Positions 1 through 10,012 of a DNA stretch of 64,000 nt are shown one piece after another. Positions within the stretch are counted from its first letter, which is position 1, and each line of letters begins with the position of its first letter. The DNA is from Ascaphus truei (lineage: Eukaryota; Chordata; Amphibia; Anura; Ascaphidae): the NCBI GenBank assembly GCA_036426205.1, contig CM071569.1, positions 1,702,354 through 1,766,353 on the forward strand, written 5' to 3'. Position numbers and translations under genes: made by a program. The notes under the pieces are model-generated. The model was given only the letters and a program-made list of their open reading frames with translations. It was not told where the DNA came from and did no database searches.

Positions 1-888
1 GATCAGGCTGACATCTGTTCTTTGATCGGACGGCTGCGTCATGTGACGCGGCCGTCACAACCTGAAAACACATTTGGAAATCTCTTCAACTGTCTCCCGC
101 ATTGCAGTAGCAAGCGGTGCGGCAGTCGCCGTAGGTATAAGCACTTTGCGGGGATGTATACTCCTTGTTTTGGAGCTGCGCTGCATCGCTCCGGGCGGTT
201 TTTGGTATTATCACGGCCTTAGGACGCAGAGAGGATTACAGGCACACGTTACTTCCAGCAATAAGGGTAAATCGCCGCTGCACATGGAGATGGGGAAGAT
301 CCTGCACCACCCCAGTAATTCACAGAAAATGAGGGGAGCATCCAAGCACACGGACTTGTAGAAAAGGTGATTTATTCAGCAAAAAAACAACGATTTGACT
401 GACACACAGTCTTTATTAAGGTGAGGGCATATCTCATTAGACATACAAATAGTTGTTACACGCTTCTTCAGGTATGCAGTAGTACAGAAAGAAACATATT
501 ATATACTGTTTGGTAGCGACGGTGGTATTTAGTTGCTGTAGATATTGAGAGGGTGTGCTATTTAGACGGGGCAGATGCTAGTAGGTTAGTGTGAATTAAG
601 AGAAGGCTCTACGGGTCGTCTTTTGTAATGTAATATTAACCTAGTCAAACAAGAGACACAAAGTAAGATCATGAATGGGACCAGACTCTGCCTCTTTCCT
701 CCCCACTCTACCATCTCTCCCTACCCCCTCACAGAGGGAACCAGCTACACCCAGGACACGACCTGTTTCCTCCCAAAAATGCACTATATTGGGCATTTAT
801 CTCCTAAATACCTTGTTAGCTACATTGGTTGTCAATTTGTCACCCCATAAAACATTGTGAAAATAAACTATTAAAAAAAAATATATAT

Positions 889-1203
889 ATACAAAATCAG
901 GAAAAGCAAAATACAAAAAATCTCAGCACCAAATGGTCCCATAACGTTTCCGGTCACCAAGGACCTTCGTCAGACAGGATGATGGTGCGGCACGTCGTCC
1001 GATGAGTCTTGGGACCCGAATAGTTATGGAACCATTTTGACACGAGGGGCTTTGACTTCCAGCCCCACAGCTGGTAGGAATAGCATCCTTTACGTGCTGT
1101 AGAATTACAATGGATATATTACTTGCGACCTTGTTCTGATATGAGAAGATTCATGTAGTGATGGGATTTTTTATGTATTTTGCCTTTTCTGATTTTGTAT
1201 TTT
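889..1203. mobile_element. Inverted-repeat (snap-back) element, probable MITE
   Basis: About 34 bases at 889-922 (containing ACAAAATCAGGAAAAGCAAA) reappear in inverted orientation at 1165-1203. The roughly 240-base interior has no open frame of note. This is the architecture of a small non-autonomous DNA transposon. The superfamily is not identified. Confidence 0.6.
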
Positions 1204-2579
1204 TTGCTTAAGACGAAGTGTATATGTGCGTATGTGGAGTAGTGCATGCTTTTTCAGTTTAGTGCCATAGGGTCTGTGTAAGAGCCCTAACCTGTTGCAT
1301 ACTGCCTCAGGGGTACCCATTTAAAAGTGCTTATTGATAATTGTGTGACATTCTTTTCTACAATCCAAAGGGCAACCGTATGGCATAGCCCATAAATACC
1401 TTGCCAAACGCATCCATTCCATCATAACCGACAATGGCAAACACTGTTCAAATGAAGTGCCCAGCAAGGGGCACACGAATGGCTCCCCAGTATGCCATCC
1501 TTTTTATGGCTGAGCCAGAAGATGATTTCCTCAAGCGAACAGGATGAATACTTTTAGATACATAAATTATATCTTCATAATGTGGACAGAAGGTATCAAC
1601 TCGCTTACAGAATTGCACCAGAGGCTTAACCAGCACCCATCGATCAAACCCTGCCTAGAATACGCAGAAACCAATATATGCTTCCTCTATACTACTATCA
1701 CAAAAAAAGAGGCCCCCCCCCCCCCCCCCATCAAGCATCTACAGAAAGCCACCAAACCATTACAATATATCTATAGAACACATACACACAAACACTGTCA
1801 TATAGCCAGGCAGTAGGGTTACACAGAATATTCTCTAATGAACAAGTTTGAGACAAACAGCCTGCCACAAACTGGCAAAATAATGGAACACACAACATGT
1901 ATTCGCATGTAGCAGCCCTTCAGTACAACGATCATTTCAATCGCACACCACTAGTTCCTTCTAACCAAACACTGCAGCACTTCAGAATGTAGGTTGGATT
2001 TCTTTGATAATAAATGTCTGAAGTTGACACCCTGAATCCTTTTTCCTGTAACACCTCTGCTTTCATATAAACAACCCTCCCCCTCTCCCCCAATCTAATC
2101 AGAAACAATCTTGCAAAGCATGCAAGTATATCTCCACCGTGGACTATCTGCACCCCACAAAGCCAGTTTGAAATCCAAGGTTCATACACGCCAGTTCTCT
2201 AATATAGACCACTACATTCAATGTACAAAACGCATGAAGTTTTTTCCTTGACACTTCCCATGAGTAAGTCGCCATGGATCGCAGAATCTTGTGCTTTTCC
2301 GGTATTCCCAACAAGTTGTTGACTTCGTTTAAAAAAAAATGCACAAGTAAAGTTGTTTTGCAGTGTTAGTCGCCAACTTTTAATATATGTGGACAGCTAA
2401 TTTTATATTTAAAATAATGCAAATCCATTTCGGATCAACTTGGTCCTTATTCAAATTAGGTCAAATATATGTGCACGTTCGATGATGCATTTTTGACGAC
2501 TTGCGAGCACGGAGGTGAGAGCTTGCGTTAGAGGCAATCCAAGCGCTTTACATTTTTTTTACATGAGTTTGAAGCAGGG

Positions 2580-2960
2580 TGTCTCGCGCTAAACCCCATT
2601 CTTCAGCTCCGGGCTCCCCATGCTTGTTAAGATACTTACCTCTGTAGGGGGTGCAGGTAGCCACTCAGCTAGCAGGGTTCACGTTATGGTGGCATTTCAA
2701 AGCAAAGTTTCAATAGGAAACCGGGATATCATGTTCGACTTCCTATTGGCCCTCAGGAAGCGGGAGCATTAATCTTTAACACCCCAGCTGACTCAGCCGG
2801 AGCGGCTCCCAGCACCCATCTGCAGAGGTAAGTAGCTCCGGAAGCAGGGGGTTCCAGGAGCTGAAATTAATGGGGTTCAGCTCTGGGGACGCTCTGCTTC
2901 TATCAAGTGTGTAAAAAATAAATAAACACGCTTGGACGGCTCCTTTTAGTCTCGCGTATT
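2580..2960. repeat. Dispersed GC-richer repeat, copy 1
   Basis: The segment contains phrases such as TTCCTATTGGCC and GGGTTCAGCTC next to 'ccccctgcttc'-type text. The same phrases recur in a longer block at about 47680-48360. Both copies have internal inverted symmetry. It looks like an interspersed element of unknown class. Confidence 0.45.
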
Positions 2961-2989
2961 CTCTGGCGCGCGCTGACTGTAGGAATATC

Positions 2990-2993
<4 letters not shown>

Positions 2994-3023
<30 letters not shown>
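2994..3023. repeat. GT microsatellite
   Basis: An uninterrupted run of about 15 GT units. Confidence 0.9.
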
Positions 3024-3024
<1 letters not shown>

Positions 3025-3089
3025 ACTAACCCTTATTGATTGAAATAATTGAGGTGGTATCAAAAATTAGTCGACATGAATCGCAAAAC

Positions 3090-3695
3090 TATATTACCTG
3101 AAGCTTAACATGTCCAAAACAGAAGTAATACTCTTTCCCCCTTCCACTGTCACCCCAACACCCAGATGCCTCCCTCGCTGTAAATAATACCACAATCTCA
3201 TCAACGCCCCAAGCCCGCTGCCTAGGGGCCATCTTTGACTTTGCCCTCGCCTTCGTTCCTCATATTCTCTCCCTCACTGTCCTGCCGCCTCCACCTCCAT
3301 AATATTGCCAGGATACGCCTCACTCCTGAGGCAACTAAAATCCTAATTCCCTAATCCTGTCCCCCCTGGATTACTGCACCCTTCTCCTAGTTGGCATTAC
3401 TCTTGCCCGTCTCTCCCAACTCCAATCCATCCAAAATGCTGCAGCCAGACTTGTCTACCTCACTCAACGCTCCACTTCTTCTGCCCACTATGCAGCTACT
3501 TGTTTCAGCATTGTTTCTTATTCCCTCCAGAGTGTGAGCTCTCAGGGGCAGGGCCTTCATTTCCCTCTATCTGTTTGCGCTGGTTTGTACTTCTTTTATT
3601 TACATTCTGTTTGTGTGATACACGACTCTGTACTCCCCGCTGTACTGCGTTCTGGAATATGTTGGCGCTTTAAAACAAATCAATAAATATATGTA
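3090..3695 (+). mobile_element. L2/CR1-type LINE 3' fragment
   Basis: The + strand reads as a decayed reverse-transcriptase C-terminal region. It includes a stretch like 'LNMSKTEV.LF', a later 'CLGAIFDF'-like stretch, and 'LQSIQNAAARLVYLT', a hallmark of CR1/L2-group ORF2 ends. It is followed by the typical tail 'gtgagctctcaggggcagggcc' and 'ttggcgctttaaaacaaatcaataaa'. Frameshifts and stops show it is dead. The element is 5'-truncated, as is usual for LINEs. Confidence 0.75.
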
Positions 3696-3851
3696 CACAC
3701 ACAATGGGCCGCAGCACGCCAGCTGGTATAGCTTGCCTGGGTGCTTCTGAAAGACGTTTAAATATTTTTTTTTTACAGAAATTAGACCCATGCAGCACTT
3801 GAAAAGGAAATGAGGATTTCTTTGCTGATCAACATTTCAGAGAGGTCTGAA

Positions 3852-4142
3852 TTAAAGCTGCAGTTCAGGCAATATCCTGCATGTGTGTTTTTTTTTTAAT
3901 AAATCGGTTCTGTAGTAAGAAAAAATACTTTTAGCATTTTCTGTTTTAAAAAAAACAACAACTTTGAAAGACCAATTTTCTTGTATTCTATTTTAACAAG
4001 CACGCTTGTTCCTATAGCAACGATTTACATTCCCCATATTTAAAGATGTCGCCAAACTTTGCCGATCAATAGACGGAGAACGAATTGACCGGCAGCTATG
4101 CAGTTCTTTAGGTAATTAGAGATTGCCCACAGGAAACTATTG

Positions 4143-4173
<31 letters not shown>

Positions 4174-4192
4174 GCCTGAACTGCGGCTTTAA
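3852..4192. mobile_element. MITE with about 19-base terminal inverted repeats
   Basis: The left end TTAAAGCTGCAGTTCAGGC is matched by the inverted right end GCCTGAACTGCGGCTTTAA with one mismatch. The interior is AT-rich and holds a poly-A run just inside the right end (about 4147-4173). A related half copy lies near 37052-37145 in the CD247 region. The flanking TTA/TAA is compatible with a Harbinger-like 3-base target duplication, but that is inference. Confidence 0.65.
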
Positions 4193-4271
4193 GGCTGAAA
4201 CGGGGATCTGCAAAGAAATCCTTCCTTCATTTGCATTTAAAGTTACGCAAGTGCCTTATTTCTTCAAAAGT

Positions 4272-4272
<1 letters not shown>

Positions 4273-4302
<30 letters not shown>
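4273..4302. repeat. GT microsatellite
   Basis: About 15 GT units. Confidence 0.9.
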
Positions 4303-4304
<2 letters not shown>

Positions 4305-4597
4305 TCTCACCCACTGTATCCTCTACAGAGGCACTCCCACTCTCAGTTCGGTTTATATCGGTAAGGTGCCGTAGCCAAATCTCTAGGTCTGGGGTTGACC
4401 TGCCGTCCATAATCTGCTCCGCGCTGGCATGCAACGGATACTGGAAGTGGTGTCTCTGTGGAGGAGGACGACGCAGAGGAGATTTGGCTATTGCACCTTA
4501 CCGGTCACCCGGAAGGAGTATCTCTGTAGTGGGTACGGCCAAGGTATTTTTATTCATTTTTCCTGTAAGGACAATGTATTTGTCTAATGGTAACCGT

Positions 4598-4672
4598 ACC
4601 TCTCCGTACCTCTCTCCGTACCTCTCTCCGTACTTCTCCGTACCCTCTCCGTACCTCTCCGTACTTCACCAT
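4598..4672. repeat. Short tandem array of a CTCTCCGTAC-like unit
   Basis: Six to seven imperfect copies of an 8-10 base unit (tctccgtac) lie back to back. Open frames through it on both strands are a by-product of the repeat and I do not consider them coding. Confidence 0.7.
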
Positions 4673-5167
4673 GCTGCTTGTTTGCGCCTCTGTTTTACGG
4701 GTTGTGTCCACAGGCGAAGAAATCCTTCTCGAGCTGCAGTTAACCCTGAAGTACTTGCTATTATACATTTGATTGATTGACTTTTAATGGACTTTTCGCT
4801 TTCTATGTGAACCTTCTGATTTTGAAAGTGGCTATAATTGCATGGCACATATATTGTACCTGCATTTTTTTCTTGTATTTTGTGTAATTTTTCATTTTTA
4901 AGGTTTGTTTACACTGTAGATTTTTTTTCTGTGTATACACATTTTTCAAATTTCACATACATTTACATATATACATGTTTTTATGTGTATATGTAGATGT
5001 ATTTGAAAAATAAAGATGATAAATGCATTTTTTAATTACACACTGTTACACCAATAGACCTCCCCCCTTATTTTAAATTTATAAATGAATATACATTTCT
5101 ACGCAAGGCTGGTATACTGCTGATTTTCTCTTTTAAGAGGAAATAAACCTCGAAAACGTGACTGCCC

Positions 5168-5169
<2 letters not shown>

Positions 5170-5203
<34 letters not shown>

Positions 5204-5210
5204 ACCCACA
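5170..5210. repeat. CA microsatellite
   Basis: About 16 CA units followed by CCCA/CCA variants. Confidence 0.9.
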
Positions 5211-5374
5211 CCACCTCACCACACACCATACTTGAAATTGCGTTGAATATGGTTATTTTTCTCCGTACCTAAAGATTTCTTCCGAACCTGATTAATTATG
5301 CCTTCCTTTGTGAAGGATCTTGGCAGGAACGAAAAGTAAAACCACCTCGCTTAAGTGGCTTCAATCTCTTGCAG

Positions 5375-5554
5375 AACCAGAAGCCCACCTCAGAGGAGAT
5401 CACCATGATTGCCGACCAGCTGAACATGGAAAAGGAGGTGATCCGTGTTTGGTTCTGCAACCGGCGCCAGAAGGAGAAAAGGATCAACCCCCCAAGCAGT
5501 TGTGGATCCATGAGTTCGCCCATTAAAGCAATGTTCTCCAGCCCGACCCCACTG
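5375..5554 (+). CDS. POU2F1: POU2F1 (Oct-1) exon: C-terminal two-thirds of the homeodomain
   Basis: This 60-codon exon starts right after TCTTGCAG and ends before GTGAGC, phase 0 at both ends. The translation begins [20 protein letters not shown] and continues with the recognition-helix motif [15 protein letters not shown]. The [11 protein letters not shown] motif, with the POU-type Cys at homeodomain position 50, is diagnostic of POU transcription factors. The tail [14 protein letters not shown] matches the Oct-1 linker rather than Oct-2 or other POU classes, as I know the family. The factor binds octamer sites (ATGCAAAT) in the nucleus to regulate histone H2B, snRNA and immune genes. The first homeodomain helix and the POU-specific domain must lie upstream of the window. 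No stop or frameshift is present and the splice sites look functional. Confidence 0.95.
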
Positions 5555-5989
5555 GTGAGCCTCGATAACAAGGTTCTTCTTTTCAGCTGCATGAAATGAG
5601 TGGCATTTATCAACCTTCAATATACGCGCACTCGTTTTAAGGTGAAGCCACAGGTGGCACCACATCTATATCTGCGTGGGCAAATCCATAGTTCCCACAG
5701 ATAAAACGTGCCGTTTTATTTTTTCATTTACAATCTATTTTAATGTAACTAGTACTAAAAATGTAGGGTGGGTACCTTGCCCATTTAGAATATGACATTG
5801 ATATATAATCCTGCAAGTCCAGGTTACTTTGTCACTTTGGTGCCTGAGGCCCGGAGAAAGGAAAAGCACCCTGAGCGGAAACCATGTCTCATAGCTTGAG
5901 TAGAGACTTTAGAAGAAAAAAACTTTGAGGTGAATAGACCGGTAGTCAGACATACTGTCCCCGGCGCTGCGGACAAACAGAAGTCTGCG

Positions 5990-6430
5990 GCGCCAGGTCT
6001 TAGACAGGTCTGCAACCCCGCATTTCACCATTATCACCCAGCATACAGTGCTTCCACTGTAGCAAGGGATTCTGGGAAGTGACATGCAAATGAGCACACA
6101 GTGCCACCTTTTGCTTCAAAACCATATAACATTGTCCGCTGTAAGCTTCTGCTTGCTGAATTTCACAGCTTTGAGCACAGCCTGGGTTAAGATGCATAGC
6201 CAGTACACCCACCCACTCACAGACAGCCGTTTCGACCTTAATGGGTCTCCATCAGTGTGGAGTTGGTTATACTGGCTCTGCAAAATGAAGCTTAGGATAG
6301 GTTTCACCACATTTAGTTAGTTGAGCTTTACTGTGGAGGGTTTTTGTCACTTTTTTTTTACTCACCATAACTTAACTAAGGGGGGTGAAACCTATCCAAG
6401 CTTCATTTTGCAAAGCCAGTATAAAAACCC
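5990..6430. repeat. Dispersed repeat family with ATGCAAAT core, copy 1
   Basis: Text such as GACAGGTCTGCAACCCCGC, ACATGCAAATGAGCA and CTGTGGAGGGTTTTTG recurs at 61505-61745. Part of that second copy is inverted relative to this one. The internal partial symmetry suggests a DNA-transposon-derived family. The octamer ATGCAAAT inside it is a consensus POU2F1 binding site, which is a curiosity rather than evidence of regulation. Confidence 0.6.
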
Positions 6431-6439
6431 CTTTGCTAA

Positions 6440-6510
6440 ATTTGGGGTGGGGGTTTTAGGATAAGGGCTTGGGGTAGGGAGTGTTAGGGGACGGGCTGGG
6501 GAGGGAGCTT
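6440..6510 (+). other. G-rich tract with quadruplex potential
   Basis: At least six runs of three to five G are separated by short spacers on the sense strand of POU2F1 (ggggtggggg, agggc, ggggtaggg, tagggg, ggggaggg). The pattern satisfies the usual G-quadruplex rule and would be present in the pre-mRNA. Function is unknown. Confidence 0.6.
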
Positions 6511-7148
6511 AGGTACTTGGCTGTGAAGTGGCCGGCAGCATGTTCCGGCGGTGGGGTGAGTTGCGGCAAAGCGCCGGTTGTCATTTTCCGCAACCACATG
6601 TCTTAGCCCGGGGAATTATGTATAGTACAATATATGCTATACACGTCACCACAAAGAAGGGATTCACCGCCTTGCTTTAAATAACAAAAACACGTCACTT
6701 CTCTGCATTTAATTTATCCAGAGACCAGATGTTGGTTTTCATGCTCATCGTGTTTCTTGGGCTCGCTGCACCTGCCGCTCCTATCACAAACCTCCAACTG
6801 GGCGTGGCAGCCGTGAGATACTGCAGGGTGTGAGGAAGGGGACGCCCGAGACCTGGGGTTCTCCGTCTTCTTCTGTGTGACGGCACTCCTGGGTGCTAAT
6901 AAAAGCAGTTGCCACCCTTGCTCATTTTAATGAATGCTTTTTTGACAACTATTTGAATTCATGTATTTTTACCTTTATTTTTTTTTGTTCTCCTTGTGAC
7001 ACACTTGACAAAAGGTTCTTGACAGCCTAAGGTGGTTGAGAAACCTAGAACTTGCTTTACCACAGCTGCGGTCTAACCCCACCTTCAACGTATTCTCTGT
7101 AAACCTTCTTACTTCTACTCATTTGAAAGATCTGTCCTCTGATCCATA

Positions 7149-7149
<1 letters not shown>

Positions 7150-7186
<37 letters not shown>

Positions 7187-7200
7187 GGTGTGTGGTGTGG

Positions 7201-7240
<40 letters not shown>
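7150..7240. repeat. Compound GT/GGT microsatellite
   Basis: Two GT runs are separated by a GTGTGCGGGTGTGTGGTGTG-type interruption. Confidence 0.9.
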
Positions 7241-7241
<1 letters not shown>

Positions 7242-7989
7242 CATTTATGACTTGTGTAACACACACACACGTTTCAGTTGGTATGACTAGTATGTGGCAG
7301 GTGTTCTCTGTCAATGAGTAACTGCTATGTTTGTAATTTGATTGGAAACATACAGAGGTGGTTGTTTCAGCTGACTGCACACAAACGGTAAAACTGTAAA
7401 TATCTTCATTGCCGTAAAGGGTTGGTTTGGTTTGGTTTTTCCGCAGATTTGCCACATGGCATTCTTTGCTAAGATAAAATGGGAAAAGTTATAACATCCG
7501 ATAATTGTAACCACTGTACAGGCAAAACATGCAGTCGAGAGCAATTGTGTGTGTCATTCTTCCTGGATATATACAATTCCCATTTAGACGCTTTGTCCTG
7601 ACTGCCTCTCCCCAGCTGCCCCTTCTGAATAATCACTGTGTTTTTTTTTTTTTTTTTTTTTTCTAATATATATTGTATCGTAATAAAACCCTGGTTTAAA
7701 TAGTCCTGGGGTTCTTTTAAAGGCTGATTTAAAGCAGCAAAATGTGAAAACGTCTGAGGGTTTTTGTTTTGTTTTTGTTTTTTATCTAAACGACATCCGT
7801 TCTTGATTATTAGATACTTACTGCATTTTTTATTCAACTCTTCATCCCATTTTTAATGAGTTTGTAAAGCATCCTTTGATTTCTGTAACGGGTTTAGCCA
7901 CTTCCCCAGCAGTGCAAGATATTTGTAACACTTTCCTGTTTGTGATAAATTGTTGCCAATAGTTTGAGCTTTAAACTGTAACAATAGAT

Positions 7990-8104
7990 CATGTTAGTAA
8001 TATAAGGGTACATTGTAGCTGCTGAGTTAGTGACTGAAGCAGTCATGTTAGTAATATAAGGGTACATTGTAGCTGCTGAGTTAGTGACTGAAGCAGTCAT
8101 GTTA
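7990..8104. repeat. 54-base tandem duplication
   Basis: Two identical 54-base copies start at 7990 and 8044, and a third begins with CATGTTA at 8098 before the sequence diverges. The perfect identity indicates a recent duplication. Confidence 0.9.
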
Positions 8105-9990
8105 GACCAGGTCCCCAGTGGCCGCTGCGGTGCGCACTACAGCGTGCGTGTCGCACACCAGATACATACCTCTATCGGGCAGGCCACCCAGTAGCTTCTT
8201 GTGTGGGCGCTCGCGTATCGCGCTGGTGCGGGTGCTGGCAGGGAAGACAAGAACTTAGTTTTCCCGTGCTGCGACGTGATCGGCGGGCAGCCAATGGAAG
8301 ATCAGATATGGCCGTCATGGCTGTGACGGGAGGGGGTAACCAGGCTCTCTATAATAAAGGTCGAGCCCGTTTGGTTACCCGTGCTCTGTGTATAAGGGTC
8401 CCAGAGCGTTAGCTCTTGGTCCCAGTAACATTGTATGATCACATTGTACTTTCTGTAATAAAAGCATTTTTTTGTGTTTTCCCCTTTCCGGGCATGCAGT
8501 CAAGCAGGGGCTGCTAGTCTGAGTTTAAGGGGGTTTTTGCGGAGGAACCGTTGACAGAATGTGCCTAGGAGGTTGGGGTCCGGAGTTGCCGGTTTCCCGA
8601 TAAAAATTCCCGGGAATCATGCTTGATTCTCGGATATGTGTAGGCACATTGTCCCGGCAATACCTCCCCTTGAAAACATGAGCGCGACTCACCGCTAGGG
8701 TTCCCTGCTTCAGCACAGCCCAGAAAGGAGAATGAGGCACTGAGATACATATGTATTCCTGTAGCTGAGGGAATCCCAGCTAGTGCCAAGGTAACCCACA
8801 GCCAGTATATGGTTTGTGGGTGCCCAACCATATATAAGGTTGGGGGGGTTCGGGGGGGGGGGGGCTCTTAGAGTCCAAACTGAGTCACAGGGAAAGTGTG
8901 TGGGGTGATAAGGCAGGCAGAAATAAAGAGATAACATTTTCCTTTTCTGTTCCCTGTACCCCAAGACTCAGAGTGTATTAAAATATACTTTAATATAGGG
9001 TAATATGTTTTTACATTCGGAACAAACCCATAGGCGCCAGTATGTCTGCTGGACATCAGAGTTCAAAGCAGCCAGAGGATGCCCAGAGGTGTGAACAGCA
9101 TTTGGTCAGCAGGGAAAGGTGGAGTACTAGGTCCGGAGATCAATGGCCGTCCTCCGGGATGCCACTTGCTCTGCCAGACCTAGTGGAGCCTGCCCAGCGG
9201 GTGGCATTGGGGTAACTGGGGGGGGGGGGGGGGGTATATGGCAGGCTTGCGCATGCCCCTTAGCTGTTTTGAATTTCCCGCTGGCCAGGCATTTCTAGCC
9301 GTCTCGGCTCTGATTGGCTGCTTGGAAAAGTTCCAACGCGTTGATTGGCTACTCAGTCTGCCTCTATTTTATGACTGAAGCAGAGAATACTATAAGAAGC
9401 CGTGAGCCAATCAGATTGTGTGTTCCCCTTGAGTCAGAGCCGAAATAGCGCAGGCGTTTTCAAAGATGCTTTGTTTGTAATAGCAAAGCAACCGGCTTCG
9501 ATTTTCAAGCCTGAAAAGCCTGCCCGCCAGAGACTAAGCCCAGCATTTTGCGCCCAAATTCTCAGAATCGAACGCAGCGGACGCGTCTGGGATTTTATGC
9601 TGATTTGGGTTCCAGGAGATCTGGGCTAAGTCCCGGTCAGGGTAAAACTCTCCCAAAGAGTTCCCTGCAGCTAGGAAAGTCTAGTTATCAACCCCAGCCC
9701 CAAAGTAAGGGAGTCTTTTCAGCTGTATTTTGTGTTTCACTGCGTGTAAGCGAATTTATGCCGAATAAATTACAATTTCTCTACCTTGTTTTGCTCAATG
9801 AAAGATCCTGGTAAAAAGGTGTAAATAACCTGGTCTCCCGTGACCATGGCCGTGCCCCCCTCCCTCCCCGCTCCCCCCTCCCTCCCCGCTCCCCTAAAGA
9901 CCGCAGGTCGCCAGGCAGCAGTAAACACTGGGGCAGTATCCTTTGTCACACCATCAGGATTTGTACAGCTTTATAACAGGAGCAACAAAC
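8105..9990. other. GC-richer intronic block, no gene recognised; possible LTR or promoter-like segment
   Basis: The stretch has several poly-G runs (8852-8863, 9219-9234). Inverted CCAAT boxes (ATTGGC) lie at about 9314 and 9341, with a forward CCAAT near 9407, around a TATA-like 'actataagaag' at about 9389. It also has AATAAA-type signals (about 8457 and 9764). This mix is typical of a retroviral-type LTR, but I could not find paired ends. Short open frames are not recognisable proteins. Confidence 0.3.
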
Positions 9991-10012
9991 GGTTGGCAGC
10001 TTTCTGCTGGTA

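Larger units (their letters stand above)
1..5374 (+). other. POU2F1: POU2F1 intron (3' part) upstream of the homeodomain exon
   Basis: No exon is recognisable here. The preceding POU2F1 exon, which would encode the start of the homeodomain, is not seen and presumably lies left of the window. The interval carries an inverted-repeat element near 890-1203, a LINE tail near 3090-3695, a MITE near 3852-4192, a GC-richer dispersed repeat at about 2580-2960 and several CA/GT microsatellites. The interval ends in a pyrimidine-rich tract and CAG acceptor directly before 5375. Short open frames lack homology that I recognise. Confidence 0.75.

Noticed and set aside
5320..5526. Alternative frame over the homeodomain exon
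   Set aside because: Shadow of the true frame, which carries the conserved [11 protein letters not shown] motif.
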